From contig NC_051852.1 in the NCBI RefSeq assembly GCF_905115235.1, forward strand, positions 137,688,027 through 137,752,026: DNA of 64,000 nt, in the 5' to 3' direction. Origin of the DNA: Hermetia illucens (Eukaryota; Arthropoda; Insecta; Diptera; Stratiomyidae). Below are positions 11,821-23,129 of the stretch, piece by piece. Position numbers and translations under genes: made by a program. A model generated the notes under the pieces. It saw nothing but the letters and a program-made list of their open reading frames with translations. It was not told where the DNA came from and did not search any database. Every line of letters starts with the position of its first letter. Position 1 is the first letter of the stretch.

Positions 11821-12639
11821 TTTCAACCTTCTCGTGCCTTTAGTGTGGGCGCAGTTTTTGAAAAAGTCATGATTGTACCAAAAAAATTGTCAAGATTCAT
11901 GTATATAAAGAAAAATATGCAAAGTAAAGTAAATTACAGAGAAGGTCGGGTTGGCCAAACTATGTAATGGTCACCCGTTTGATAGAGTTAAGATCATTTA
12001 GCCGTTATTTAAGCTAGCAGTAAGTAACCATTGCCTAGTTGTAAGTCACTATTTGGATAATAAATTGAAATTGATTTGAGTGGGTCGTCGGCCTAAACCG
12101 GACTTACACAACAATACAGCCCTTCAGTTCAGTCCTGCTATGCGGGGTAATCTCATACCGAAGAAGAAATTATTGTTAATGGCGGAATTCGGATTTCAAT
12201 CTAGGCGTTTGAATCTGCCGTTGGATGGGCTGATTTCAATCAGATACTTTACTTTTTACTTTTGCTTCAGAAATATTTGAAAAACCTATTTCAGTACATG
12301 CAAGTGAGAAAATTAAAAACGAACTCAATTTTTCTATACCTACCAGCGCTGATTGTTTGTCCAACCAAAAATTAGAAAACTATTTTATGATAGCTGTTGA
12401 AGCTGGAACTTTATAATAAGAAAAGCAATAAAAAAATTACTCTCTCGCAAACTCTCGGCACCACTCGATGGCCGGATTTCGCTTTTCCGCCGCCTCGTGG
12501 CCGCCCGTTCTTTTTCCGGCCGTAGGGGCGCCCGACGGGCGGCTAGCATCACTCTGTCACGGAAGTTTAAGAAGTAGAACCGACCATTAAAAATGCTGTA
12601 TACTTTCAGTGCAGGTGATTAATGGTAACATTAACGTTA
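11821..12639. other. no gene recognised; contains a GC-rich patch
   Basis: AT-rich sequence except for 12448-12560, which is strikingly GC-rich (runs such as CCGCCTCGTGGCCGCCCG and GCGCCCGACGGGCGGC). I do not recognise that patch as rRNA, tRNA or a known element. Confidence 0.4.
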
Positions 12640-13400
12640 GCAAAACCAATTTTAAGGTTTTGTGAAAACATTGTCTGTCTGTCTATCTGTCACATCCGTT
12701 TTACTCAGAAACGGCTGAATCGATTGTTACAAAATTTTGTGAGAACATGCGGTCTGTGTGTCCCTTTACATGCAGCGAGTGTCGACATTTTGTGTTGAAT
12801 TTTAAGGGGGCTCCCCAAGCTTACGAAAGGAGGGCGTCAGTTTTTTTTCACAGAACATGGTCATGTGGGGTATCAAATAAAAGGGCTTAATTAGTACTTC
12901 TCGAAACTGATCTTTTTTCTGATATTGGGTGAAACCTAGGGGAGGTAGGACACACAATGTGTGCCCCAAAAAGTGAAACAGGACTCGCTCTCAGAACCTA
13001 TCCAACCGAAAAAATCACAGTGATGCAATTGTATGAAATCTAGGCCCCAAAATACATCCCATTTCGATATCTGCACAAATAAAGTTAATAATAGAATATT
13101 ACTATGTTTTGGAAATTTACCGGAAAGCCTCCTTAAGTTTATCTCAGGAGTACGAAATTTGACAGCAGCATAGACGATACTATAGGACATATTTCTGAAC
13201 AGTTTGAAGGCAATCCGATTATTATTAAGAAAGATATAGGAGGCCAAGGTTTCGTTTATGTACCTAGCATATATGTATACTTTTTTGCATGGAGTACAGT
13301 GGAAATGCGTGAAGATGCGTTACATCAATTTAGATGCGCACATATATATGCATGCATCGTCATGCGGTTATAGACAGTGCTTGTTTATTTAGGGTGAACA
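12640..13400 (+). repeat. interspersed repeat with TGTCTGTCTGTC motif
   Basis: Contains the phrase ACATTGTCTGTCTGTCTATC, then AGAAACGGCTGAATCGATTG, and further on GTCATGTGGGGTATCAAATA. I recall phrases of this kind recurring in many arthropod genomes as part of unclassified repeats. A shorter similar opening (TTTTTTGTGAAAA and TCTGTTCGTCTGTC) occurs at 47826-47900. There is no coding frame, and the boundaries are approximate. Confidence 0.45.
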
Positions 13401-13468
13401 CAGTATTTATATCGTTCAATTGTATATACATATGTTAATCTTGGGGTTTGGCAAAATATGACGGAATA

Positions 13469-14747
13469 CCAGGTTGTTCAATAAGTTTTGCGGTTCGATA
13501 AGAGAGAGCATTGCTACTAGCCAATTTTTTTTTACGTTCTTTACATGAACACTCTTTTACACTCTTTATATGAACGTGTGTGAAGTTTCATTCCAATCTG
13601 TCAATTCATTCTTTGTTTACAAGTCATTTAGTACCGAATGGCCCCTGTAATTTTTTACAATGGAAAAAATCAAGTATCATGCAATGATTGAATTTTTATT
13701 TTTGGGAGGTTTAAAAGTAAAGGAAATATATGAATGGATGTTGAAAGTGTACAGTAGAAAATTGGGTTGCTGAATTTAAACGTGGTCGTACAAGCATTGA
13801 AAACGATCCACGTCAAGGACGTCCAAAAACAATAACAACACCAGACATCGTGAAAAAATCCAGGATATCATATTGAAAAATCGTCGAGTGACTGAAACAA
13901 ATTTAGTAGAAACCCTAGGCATCTCATTGGGCAGTGTAAGCAATATTTTAACTGAAGATTTATTTTTTAGAAAGCTGTGCGCACAATGGGTGTCACATTC
14001 GTTAACAATGGAACAAAAACACATTCGAATGCGATTTTCCCAGCAACATTTAGAGCGTTTTCGAAAGGATAAAGTGGATTATGTGGGTCGATTCATCACT
14101 ATGGGTGAGACTTGAGTCTATCACCATGATCCTGGATCAAAACAAGAGGCTAAAGGGAAGGGGAGTGAACCTGGTTCTTAGACTCCGAAACAAGTTCGTG
14201 TCCAGAAATCGGCCAACAAGGTGTTATTAACAGTTTTTTGGGATGCGAAAGTAATTTTGCTTGTGGATTACTTGCAAACTGGGAAAACAATAAATTCTGA
14301 ATATTGTAACCTTCTAGACCAGCTAAAGGAAAAAATTCGTGGAAAAAAGACTATATTTACAGAAGGAAAAAAATCCTTTTCATCAGGACAATGCACCGTG
14401 TCACAAGAGCATTTTGACAATGGCTAAAATTCATAAATTCAAGTTCGAATTGTTGAAGCATCCACCGTACTCACCAGATTTGGTCCTTAGCGACTTCTAT
14501 CTGTTTCCAGAACTAAAAAATTCATGCGTCGAAAGCGTTTTTAATCAAATGACGAGATCATAACAGCTGTGGAAGCGTATTTCTCAGTCCTTCTAGATTC
14601 TCACTTCAGGGATGGAATTCATAAATTATAATCTCGTTGGAACAAGTGTATTGATATTCACGGAGACTATACTGAATAATAAAGTGTATTTCAAACCATA
14701 AAATTATGTTTTTCTTCTCGAACCGCAAAACTTATTGGACAACCTGG
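13469..14747 (+). mobile_element. mariner transposon, complete ends, dead transposase
   Basis: Terminal inverted repeats of about 29 bp (CCAGGTTGTTCAATAAGTTT at the left, its near complement at the right) are flanked by the TA target duplication (13467-13468 and 14748-14749). Between them lies a mariner transposase gene starting at ATG 13660. Visible pieces are 'FKRGRTSIENDPRQGRP', 'NRRVTETNLVETLGISLG', 'SLTMEQKHIRMRFSQQHLER', 'LLTVFWDAKVILLVDYLQ', 'QDNAPCHKS' and 'HPPYSPDLVLSDFYLFPELK'. The last two give the D-x34-D spacing of the DD34D catalytic triad. The first catalytic Asp is replaced (MGETWV where DETW is expected). The frame is broken several times, including near 13755 and 14115, so no active transposase can be made. 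Typical mariners are about 1.3 kb, as here (1279 bp). Confidence 0.95.
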
Positions 14748-14749
14748 TA

Positions 14750-15710
14750 TTTTGTCTTTTTAGCTATGTAGGAATGGAAAATCGTGCATAGCGAGTTTCT
14801 CACATAAGATGAACATACAACTTTTATACCCGAAGCGCCGGCTTCCGGTATCCCGAACTGTTAAACTGTGGGATAAACAACTTCACTTCACGGAGTTCGT
14901 TGAGTATATCGTCAATAAGCAAGAAAGAGTGTTGATTTCCACCAAAAATTTTGTTGATTAATAATAATCAATGCCATTTCTTTTGGACAGTACCGATTAA
15001 AAGTTAGTTTGCTGACGCACTGGACTCGATTATTCCAGTCTCATAGCGTAGATGTCCAAATCAGCTCTGAGCTGATCCTTCCCCGTTCATTCCTTGCTTC
15101 CTTGCGCGTTGTTTTTTGTGAGCTAGCCCTTTCCCTTATAAGGCCGTTTGGAATTTTAGCTCCTTTTGGAATGAAATTTTCAGTGGCCTCACTCCCCCTT
15201 GAGACTTCACGTCTCTAATGGAGTAGTTTACCCCGGGTGAGATTAATTTTATTGACTCCTGAGTGATAAAATCTTTGTGTCCTGCAGGGAGATAATATGT
15301 GAGAACCAAGAACCCCGGCCCACATCTCTAGCTCCAGCACGTTCCGTCCGGTTCCATACATTACATCGCGCAGTCGATATTCACGACTGGCAAACCTGTT
15401 AAGGGAGTTTGGCTGGACGACAGCCTTGGTGATCGTGACTACTACTTTACTCATCTTACTCACCAACATGTCTAATTTACACAAGTTCAGTTCAGGATAC
15501 CTAGTCAGGTATATTTCAATCCTATTCAATCTTTGTGGAATATATTATATAAAATTCATACTGTCTTTTTCGTGTTGTTATAATTTTTTTGTGAAATTGG
15601 GCTTCAGTTTCATTATCACCATACTTAATCATATGCAAATGACAAGCCCAGATCAGCAGCCCCTGAACTATGCCAATGGAGGGTTCATATCTCTGCACCT
15701 CAGATAGGAT
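14750..15710. other. no gene recognised
   Basis: Short frames only. A minus-strand frame at 15215-15529 (104 codons) has no motif I can assign. No RNA gene or repeat boundary is seen. Confidence 0.4.
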
Positions 15711-16022
15711 CAGTGGCGGACTAAGTCTATCAGAGGCCCGGGGCAGAAAAACTAAATGAGGCCCTTACCCGATCTTAGAAGTTGGTGTATTTTTAGGCTA
15801 GACTTTAGACTTTAATAATAATGTGTGTCTCCTAGAATATATAATAGACTCTCCGCGTTAGAAAATATTCCTAATTACCATATCCGTTGGAAAAAAACCA
15901 ATTCGGAACGCTCATTTTTTAATTATAATGGTTTGAAAATTGAATTCTCATAAGGCGGAAAAGAAAACGTGGTGATTAGCTGGCAATTCATGTGTCATCT
16001 ATCTGAATCTTATCTACGTGAT
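15711..16022 (+). repeat. possible hAT-like terminal fragment
   Basis: Begins CAGTGGCGGACTAAG followed by GAGGCCCGGGGC. CAGTGGCG-type starts with 'GGCCCGGGGC' nearby are common at ends of insect hAT-like elements. I found no matching opposite end and no target duplication in the window, so this is weak and may be a decayed solo end. Confidence 0.3.
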
Positions 16023-16135
16023 TAATTATATTAAGTAGAATAATAGTATTGTAATGTCGGCTAATATCCGCGTCCGTTGATTGCTTCAAACACCTTTTGC
16101 ATGCTACAAGCATGAAAAATTAAATTAATGCAAAT
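16023..16135 (-). repeat. dispersed repeat, copy 2 (inverted partner of 9820-9934)
   Basis: Reverse complement of this stretch aligns by eye with 9820-9934, including the shared GTGTTTGAAGC and ACATTACAATACTATTATTC blocks. Confidence 0.6.
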
Positions 16136-17329
16136 CTTCGCCATGTTGGTACATGTGCCAGCGTAATAGTTATGGAGACAATGCAGCGGCGGGAATGTAA
16201 TTAATGCGCAAGGGCAATATTTACATGGCTATTGGGGAAATAATGCCCAAACACAGGTGCACAAGAAACTTCACTTGCACCTTTACCTGGGAGTTGATAA
16301 AACGTACGTTTCTGGAAGATTTGCAGGCCAAAAAATGGATTTGCACTGAGAGGGGTTCGAGCTTTGGGCTGAATGAATATTTTGCGATATCTCTTCACTT
16401 GTGGGTTGATTTGAATTTGAATACAAATGACACAAAATTCGAACGCTGTCGTATATTATCAATTGATTTTAGTTCAAGTTTAAAAAATGCTAACTAACAT
16501 TAAAATGATCCTCAGAAATTTAAACCTGACTTTAAAGAAATTGAATTTAATCGGGCGAGAGCGATCCACTTACGAATGTTTCCTTTTGGGACAGCTAAAA
16601 AAGCTTCTAGAGGGGTTTTATGGAATTATTTGTGAAGCCAGGCACGAACAATATTTTACCGTCCTTACTCACATTTCACGCGTGAAATTTGAGCGGGAAA
16701 CACAACAGCGGAATGAATACGTGCGTGTACAGTGAGAGAGCGATGCACAATGCGGCACGTACAAAATTTGGAAAATTGAATTTTTGCGATGCGTGACAGA
16801 TAATAGTTTGTTGATACTTGACGTCATTTGCAATTTGGCGGCGCTTTTCATTTTCGGTTGTTAGTTTTGAATGTAGTTAATTTGAATGAATTCGTTTCGA
16901 GAACTACGGAAGGCACTATTCGCGTTGCCAGTGCTAATTATTAATGTCACTTCCATGAGTCCTGTCGCTCCCATTCATAAAAATTGAATTTAAGGCAGAA
17001 GTATGTGCACCCTTAGTGGCATTTAATTATATGAATTTCATAGCATCTCCAATCGAATCGAGGAGTTCATCTGGAATTTCTAAATCGCATTAACAAAATT
17101 CTTCCACCTTAAAATTTGCCATCTAAAAAATGAAAATTACCCGGTTTATATACTTTCGCCAAAGTTTATAGATTGCAGTTCACTTAGTACGGAAAAAGTA
17201 AATAAAACTAATGTAATAACTCAAGATATATAACATATTTTATATAATATAAACTGAAAAAAATTCAAAATATTTTATCATTCTTCTTATGATATTCTTG
17301 ATCTAATTATTTTAAAATAGAGCTGCTGT
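16136..17329. other. no gene recognised
   Basis: Two plus-strand frames (16204-16497 and 16487-16735) have no recognisable motifs and no splice context that links them. AT-rich noncoding sequence otherwise. Confidence 0.4.
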
Positions 17330-17690
17330 GGCCTCTAACATACTTTCGTCTCAGAAACCTGTGTATCTGGCTTCAAACATTTTAAGGCCTTGGTAGAAAC
17401 GTTCGCCTCGCTCGTCATTGCAGCGACCAAGTTTTCAAGAAAAACGTGTACTTTAAGATAGTTTTTTAACAGATCCGCAATTTTCCTTTATAATTTTTTT
17501 TTTCAGAGTAGAAAAAATCTTTGTGGTCTGAAATGGGATAATTTTGTTTTTGAAATACTTGGGAGAATTTTTTTTTGTAAATATTTAAAAGAAGCATGGC
17601 CCTTGTGCAATTTTTCACTAGAATCAATTCAATTTGTAATGGAGGTAAAATTATATTTTCCAGATGCACTAAAGACGTAATGTGTCACAT
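17330..17690 (-). mobile_element. remnant of an arthropod repeat-family protein
   Basis: Minus-strand frames give ILPPLQIELILVKN and, after frame changes, DERGERFYQGLKMFEARYTG. These resemble the 'LLPPLHIKLGLMKxFVKAL' and 'DEHGERFHQDIxxMExRYQG' blocks of a protein found in many copies in arthropod and other genomes, presumably transposon-encoded. I cannot name the transposon class. The copy is decayed, with stops and frame shifts. Confidence 0.45.
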
Positions 17691-18480
17691 CACATTCATT
17701 TTTCCTGAAGTAAAATCATTCGGTACAGGCAAACCTTTTTTGATGTAATAAAGTTTCTTAGCCCGAATGACCTCTGTATGATAGGGTTATTTACTATTTA
17801 CAGAAGACCAATTGGTACTATGATTCTATATTACCGACATGAAGTAAATCGTTTTCAAGTTGTATTTAGATGAATGGATGCCAAATAATACAAAAATAAC
17901 AGTCATTTTCGTAATTTGGAGGTTCTCTGCTACAGCTTTGGTGAAAATATGTGGGACCGGCTTTTTATTTGATTACTCACTGAAAATTGAAAATAATGCA
18001 AATACATATATGCTAATAAAAATGAATTTTGTAGGGGGTAGAGGCGCTGAGGCAGCGTCTAATGAGATCGCCTCTGCCCTGCGATCGAAACCGTATAGCC
18101 AATATTTAAAAAAATTTGTACATATATGCTGTTTTAAGATATTTAGATATCGGTCTTCCTTTTTGCAAATGTAATCATAACAAAACTGATGAACATTTAG
18201 CTTATGGTGGGTAGCCAAATTATTAGAGCCCCATTTGAAAAAATACACAATTTCAATTTATTTGCAAGGGAAGGTAACAAACATATTACCAATTTTTACG
18301 AATTATTTATGTTATCAAAGACCATTGAGTATACATTTAAAATGCACTTAAAATAATTCCATAACGTCAAGCCGTCTTTTGCTGGAATTATAACTCTTAT
18401 TTTTCGTAGCATATTCTCAATATATCCAATGCAGTCAAATTTTATTCCATCGCTTCTATACTTATCTACTACCAATCTAC
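17691..18480. other. no gene recognised
   Basis: AT-rich. A short GC-richer piece at 18035-18095 (GAGGCGCTGAGGCAGCG) reads on the minus strand as AEAISLDAASAPLPP, without a match I know. The phrase GGTAGCCAAATTATTAGAGCC (about 18210-18230) resembles the reverse complement of GGCTCTAACAATTTGGCCACC at 19321-19341, suggesting a shared repeat. Confidence 0.35.
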
Positions 18481-18489
18481 TGTCAATCG

Positions 18490-18539
18490 AATTAACATTC
18501 GAAATAAATTTCGAATGTTGTTAATCCTGCTGCGCCACA
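18490..18539 (-). mobile_element. LTR-terminus fossil, kin of the 49233-50805 element
   Basis: Reading the minus strand from 18539, the sequence begins TGTGGCGCAGCAGGATTAAC and then carries the palindrome ATTCGAAATTTATTTCGAAT. The LTRs at 49233 and 50503 begin TGTGGCGCGGCAGGATCTGC followed by the same palindrome. This marks a related, older LTR terminus. The rest of the LTR is not recognisable, and no internal region is evident. Confidence 0.55.
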
Positions 18540-19503
18540 GTATGGAGCAGAGTCATACACAAATATAAAGTTGCTATTTGATGCACTTTTGAGTATCATT
18601 CTAGTTTCCAAGACCTTTATATATTGGTCCTGCCTTATTGTCTTTCTGACAATTTGGACGCGCCCTATAATTACTGCCAATCATTGCCAAGGCAAGTTCG
18701 GAGAAGATTGTTGAGTTGGGACTTTGCAAAACCGAGACTACATGGAAGCTAAGTGGCTTATTATTTTAATAAAAAGAAGTTTATTCACCTTTTTCAAACA
18801 CCAGCAATCAAATTCAAATATTATTCGCATCTATTAAGCCGCTTTATCACCATCGCAGGGGTGAGAAGTGATTTTTGAATAGTCGTTGACATGAAAAACT
18901 CAATTCTTTTGCTCGACACCCAGCTAACCTCACTAATATTGAAATGCTGGCATCCTGGATCTGTCCCACTATGACTATTGAAGAAGCCTGTCTATTTAGG
19001 ATACAAAAAGGATATTTTTCGCTCATTTCTAGCCGAGGTAAACCTTTTACGCCCACACTTGCCAGCACATTTGATGTTAATTGTAATTTTTCACCAACTT
19101 TCTGTTGGATTCTGTCCACACCATGGCCGCGAAATGTTTGATATCAAATTGAGAAAAGAACTTGGTGTTTTTCCTTATCCTGTAAATATTTTTATATTAT
19201 ATATATATTTATTTATATTATTATAATATTTATATCATTGGATGGAAAGTATCTTTTTTTTCTTCAGCCTTTGTCCCATTCACAAGCGGGGTCGGCTCGC
19301 ATTAAATGAACAATATGAGTGGCTCTAACAATTTGGCCACCCTTCTGTACACTCTCTATGACATATTTTATCCAAAATAAAATCACTTTAGTTCATAAAA
19401 GCACATATGATAGATTTTTACCAATCGTCCTTCATTAGTAGTTGCAATAAGAAAAGAATGTTTCACCAAAACTAGGTAATTTTTCACAAAAATAATCACA
19501 CTT
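18540..19503. other. no gene recognised
   Basis: Frames at 18847-19226 on both strands show no family motif. A TA-rich run lies at 19190-19230. Confidence 0.4.
19488..19492 (-). terminator. pol III T-run for the minus-strand tRNA-Arg
   Basis: Five A on the plus strand (T5 on the transcribed strand) lie 11 nt beyond the tRNA 3' end, matching the spacing at the other copy. Confidence 0.6.
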
Positions 19504-19576
19504 TACCCCAGATGGGACTCGAACCCACAATCCCCGGCTTAGGAGGCCGATGCCTTATCCATTAGGCCACTGGGGC
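19504..19576 (-). tRNA. tRNA-Arg (anticodon CCT), second copy
   Basis: Exact reverse complement of the 73-nt tRNA at 10708-10780: same GCCCCAG acceptor stem, CTCCTAA anticodon loop, GGTTCGAGTCC T arm and discriminator A. Flanking sequences differ from copy 1, so this is not simply a large recent inverted duplication. Confidence 0.97.
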
Positions 19577-20206
19577 TTCTCTCGCAACCTTCATATGTAC
19601 TAATAAGAAGAACTCTGATAACACAGCACACATAGAATCAACTGCGAACTACTACAACCAAACACACCACCCTCCGCAGAAACGACGCTTTACGTTTGAA
19701 AGAAACGCTAAAGACCCTATTTATTTAATGTTTCCGCTTTACTCAGAATGAAGCCATTATTAAACAAAAGGAATACAATCCCGCGTTAATAAAGTCCTCC
19801 TTTATATTAGTTAGTTTTCTATTCTATTCCTCCCTGAGCTCAAATGCAGTGTAAACAACTTACCTAATTTGATTGAATGATAAATTCTTCGCTGATTACA
19901 GCCCGTACACGACGGTAGCCGCACCAACTTCTACTCAAATGCGATGTTTGATGCTACTCTACTATTCAAGAAATGAACCGCAACTAACTGTAAAATAAGC
20001 AAAGATGGCGACCGCTTTTGCTATGCAAGCGTCATCTGTTGACAGGCAATTGAACGGATTTCGGAACAAAGCACGTGGTTAGAACTGTTGACATTTATTT
20101 GTTTGTCAACAATTCAGTTTCTGTTCAAGTACATCGTGGTAGAGGTCTGTGCTTTTTTCCGGGAGTTTGCTTTATTTTTGCTATTTTAGGAAATAACAAA
20201 TTAAAA
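19577..20206. other. intergenic, upstream of ZNHIT3
   Basis: No coding motif. A TTTTTGCTATTTTAG stretch just before the ATG (20176-20190) could be a 3' splice site of an untranslated leader intron, but no matching donor is convincing. The promoter of the downstream gene presumably lies here. Confidence 0.4.
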
Positions 20207-21984
20207 ATGACGGTCTGTATCACATGCAATGTTAATACTACGAAGTACAAGTGTCCTTTGTGTAAGGCTTACTAGTAAGTACCAAATCATTTATTAAATG
20301 CTAACAATGCTATAGAGTTTGCTTTTTGTATGAATTTGGGATGGCTCGCAAGCCCCAGTTTGCTTCCATTTAGCATCTCCAGGTTACGAAAAAATGATTT
20401 TTGTGCTGTAAGATGTCAAGCGTTATCGTTTGAACTTTCAATGAAAGTTGCTAGTTTCATGATGTTTTCGATTTTCAGTCAAACCAGGGAGATCCACAGG
20501 GGAGGTGGTAGGAGGTGGTAGATGCGGTTCATTGAGCCGATACACACAGCCACCCATTTCGACAGTTAGTGGTCCTTATAACGCTTGATGTTAGAAATGC
20601 CTTCAATTTCGTAAGATGGACTGGATATGCTAGGCATTTTAGAAAACTCACTTCATGTGCCAAGATATTGAGGGATTATCTGAAAGACCGCTCTATGAGA
20701 CGCTAGAGGGCCAGAGGAGGATGGAAATCACGTCGGGAGTAGCACAGGGGTCCATCCTTGGACCGGAACTCTGGAACGCTTCCTACGATAGTTCATTGAG
20801 ACTCGATGTGCCTGAAGAGTCGCGCCTGGTCGGTTATGCAGACGACATTGCAGCACTTGTTGCCTGACGCACTGTTGAACAAGCGCAAAGCAGATTTGGC
20901 ATATTGATGCGACGGGTAAGCGGATGGATGACTGGTTATGGTTTCAGCCTTGCGCTAGAAAAAACCGAAGTAGTCATCTTGACCAGAAAGAGAATCCTGA
21001 CCTTGCGTCCCATATCGATTGGTGAATTGACTATAGAGTCAAAACCAGCGGTGGTTTAATGCTCGACTCGAAGATAAGCTTCTTCGAGTAAATTAAAGCA
21101 ACCGTGTACAAGGCTGCAGCTGGAATCTCGGCCTTGAGTTGGCGAATGTTGGGGGCCCTATATCTATTATATTAGGACACGTTTTCTTATGGGAGCAGCG
21201 CAGTTGGTTCTGCTCTATGGCGCGGTGGTATGGGTTGATGCCCTTGACCAGGAGGTGCATCGTAAGCGCGTTGCTGCGTAAGCTATCTTCAGATGATCAC
21301 TTCGTCACAAAAGGATTGATTTCCTCGTTGGCTTGCTCTCAAGGGAGCCACGTCAGCTCTGTCCTGCTACTATGATACCCACATGATATGAAGAGAAGAA
21401 GATCACAGTTAATTCTCGCGGGATAGACCTCGAAAACACACTAAACTGAATTAGTATATAGTATATATATATATATTAGTATATATGTATAAGTGAATTG
21501 GGGAAAGGACAAACCAATTTCCACAAATATTCATTATTATTAGTAAATATTCAAAACATTCCTTTAATTCCCCGCTTTTTACCCTTACAGCTGCTCTTTA
21601 CCTTGCTACACGACTCACAAAGAAGTCCCCTGCAAAGCAACGGATGATGAAACTAAAAACGTAGAAGTTCCAGAACCAAGGAAGCCTATGCCATTTAAGA
21701 CCGAAGACACAGTCGACATCACAAAATTAGAAGCATTAGGTAAATCATTATACCGCCTCCCCCGTAATGTTTCTTATTTATTTTTAATAATTTCAGAGCA
21801 CAGCGAAGGTTTGAGGAATCTTCTGTATAATCCCCATTTAAGAAACTTTCTTAAGGAAGTGGACAGTGCACCGGACGCATGGAAGGCTATTCGATCAGCA
21901 ATGCAAGAACCACTTTTTCTTGAATTTGCAGATGAATGTTTGAAAATTGTAGAACCTACAAGTGGGTATGATGATCCTGTGTAG
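20207..21984 (+). CDS. ZNHIT3: ZNHIT3-like HIT zinc-finger protein (three exons)
   Basis: Exons 20207-20274, 21591-21739 and 21797-21984 join in phase across GTAAGT...ACAG and GTAAAT...TTCAG introns to give 134 residues. The N-terminus is a complete HIT zinc finger with all eight ligands (C4, C7, C16, C19, C24, C28, H32, C37). The C-terminal half has LRNLLYNPHLRNFLKEVD and MQEPLFLEFADECLKIVEP, the signature of ZNHIT3 (yeast Hit1), which stabilises NUFIP1 during box C/D snoRNP assembly in the nucleus. Length is close to the family norm. The ATG is chosen because the finger starts right after it. Intron 1 (1.3 kb) holds a dead R1-type LINE piece; intron 2 is 57 bp. Function is from the family, not tested here. 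Confidence 0.92.
20540..21410 (+). mobile_element. R1-type LINE fragment in ZNHIT3 intron 1
   Basis: The frame at 20655-20867 reads ETLEGQRRMEITSGVAQGSI followed by LGPELWNASYDSSLRLDVPE and VGYADDIAALV. That is the GVPQGSxLGPxLWN motif and the YADD catalytic box of R1-clade LINE RT. Upstream pieces give 'LDVRNAF' (palm A box). Downstream, broken frames continue through the thumb region. The copy has many stops and lies in sense orientation within the host intron. Confidence 0.8.
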
Positions 21985-23129
21985 TTTTCTAGAAATTTAT
22001 ATTTGAATTATGAAGGATAGGTTAGTTTTCAAATTTGTATAGTATTTTTTTTGAATATATAATTCTGTTACAAAGTTGGATTGTTGTAAATTATTTTCCA
22101 CCGGCGATTAATAGCCTTCCTTAACTTGGCTGTGATTATTCGAATTTCTCAGGTCTGGCCAGAAAACCTAAAGAAACGGAGATGGTGTGGTTCTATCTAA
22201 ACTTGGAATTTTCTCAGAGGCCTGGATTACTGATTTTATTGAAATATCCATCCTGAGGCCAGATTTTTTCTCAACCGCCCTACTGGCGTGGTATCATTCT
22301 ATTGGCTCTTTAAACTTTTTTAGTAGTTCCTTCTCATTTACGTATATTTTTCACCACCCTCCATCATTATACCCTTTCCTGATCCAAATACTCGCGCTCC
22401 CGTGGAATTTACTTTAATGCAGCCGTCTTAAAAAAAGTGATTCTGAAATAAATTGTCTCAAATTCAAACAAACGTGAAATTATAGATAAAAAATCCCATG
22501 CACTTTGTCAGCGCACTTTATGATTCCATCTTTACTTTTCTAACTACAAGAACCCCACGTGAGCCTTTTGTAGAGATCCCCCATTGCAAGTTTCCCTATC
22601 TCTCCTAAATTCGAAGTTGTGTTGCTTCCTCGACTTCAGTTGCGCTGACAGTTACTTCTCTGTGGATTAACGTGGGTACCTGTCTCGGGGACTTGTGACC
22701 ACAATCAGAGCTCCGCTGGGACAAACAACAACGGTACCAGTCTATACTGAGTGCATGGCTCAGCATTCATACTGGTGGATGCCAAACTATAGCTAAATTT
22801 CTATCGAACCATGGAGTACGGCACCCGTGTTGCAACACCACGTTTGAGGTCCGAATGTCTTTGTTCATCATCATTTATTTTTTTTCTCACAATGCCGCCA
22901 CCATTTAATGTACGCCGGGCTAGTCCATTCGTCATGCTGTTTTATCGGTGGCTTGATTCGCAATCGCAGATGGCAATCAACGGACGATGTTGAGGTGCGA
23001 TGATCTCATAGCGTGACGGTAGTAAGATGTCGACATTTTATGAGAATATAGTCGATTTGCGTTTACTACATATTCCCACTATAAAATGTAAGAAAATGAG
23101 ACAATCGTTTGATGAACCGAGGACATGGG
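21985..23129. other. no gene recognised; ZNHIT3 3' flank and beyond
   Basis: Directly after the ZNHIT3 stop lies AT-rich sequence that should contain the 3' UTR and poly(A) site; no canonical AATAAA is obvious in the first 100 bases (AATATA at about 22055). The rest has short frames with no recognisable content. Confidence 0.4.

Noticed and set aside
15711-16135. Complete hAT element starting CAGTGGCGGAC
   Set aside because: No complementary end and no 8-bp duplication could be found in the following kilobases.
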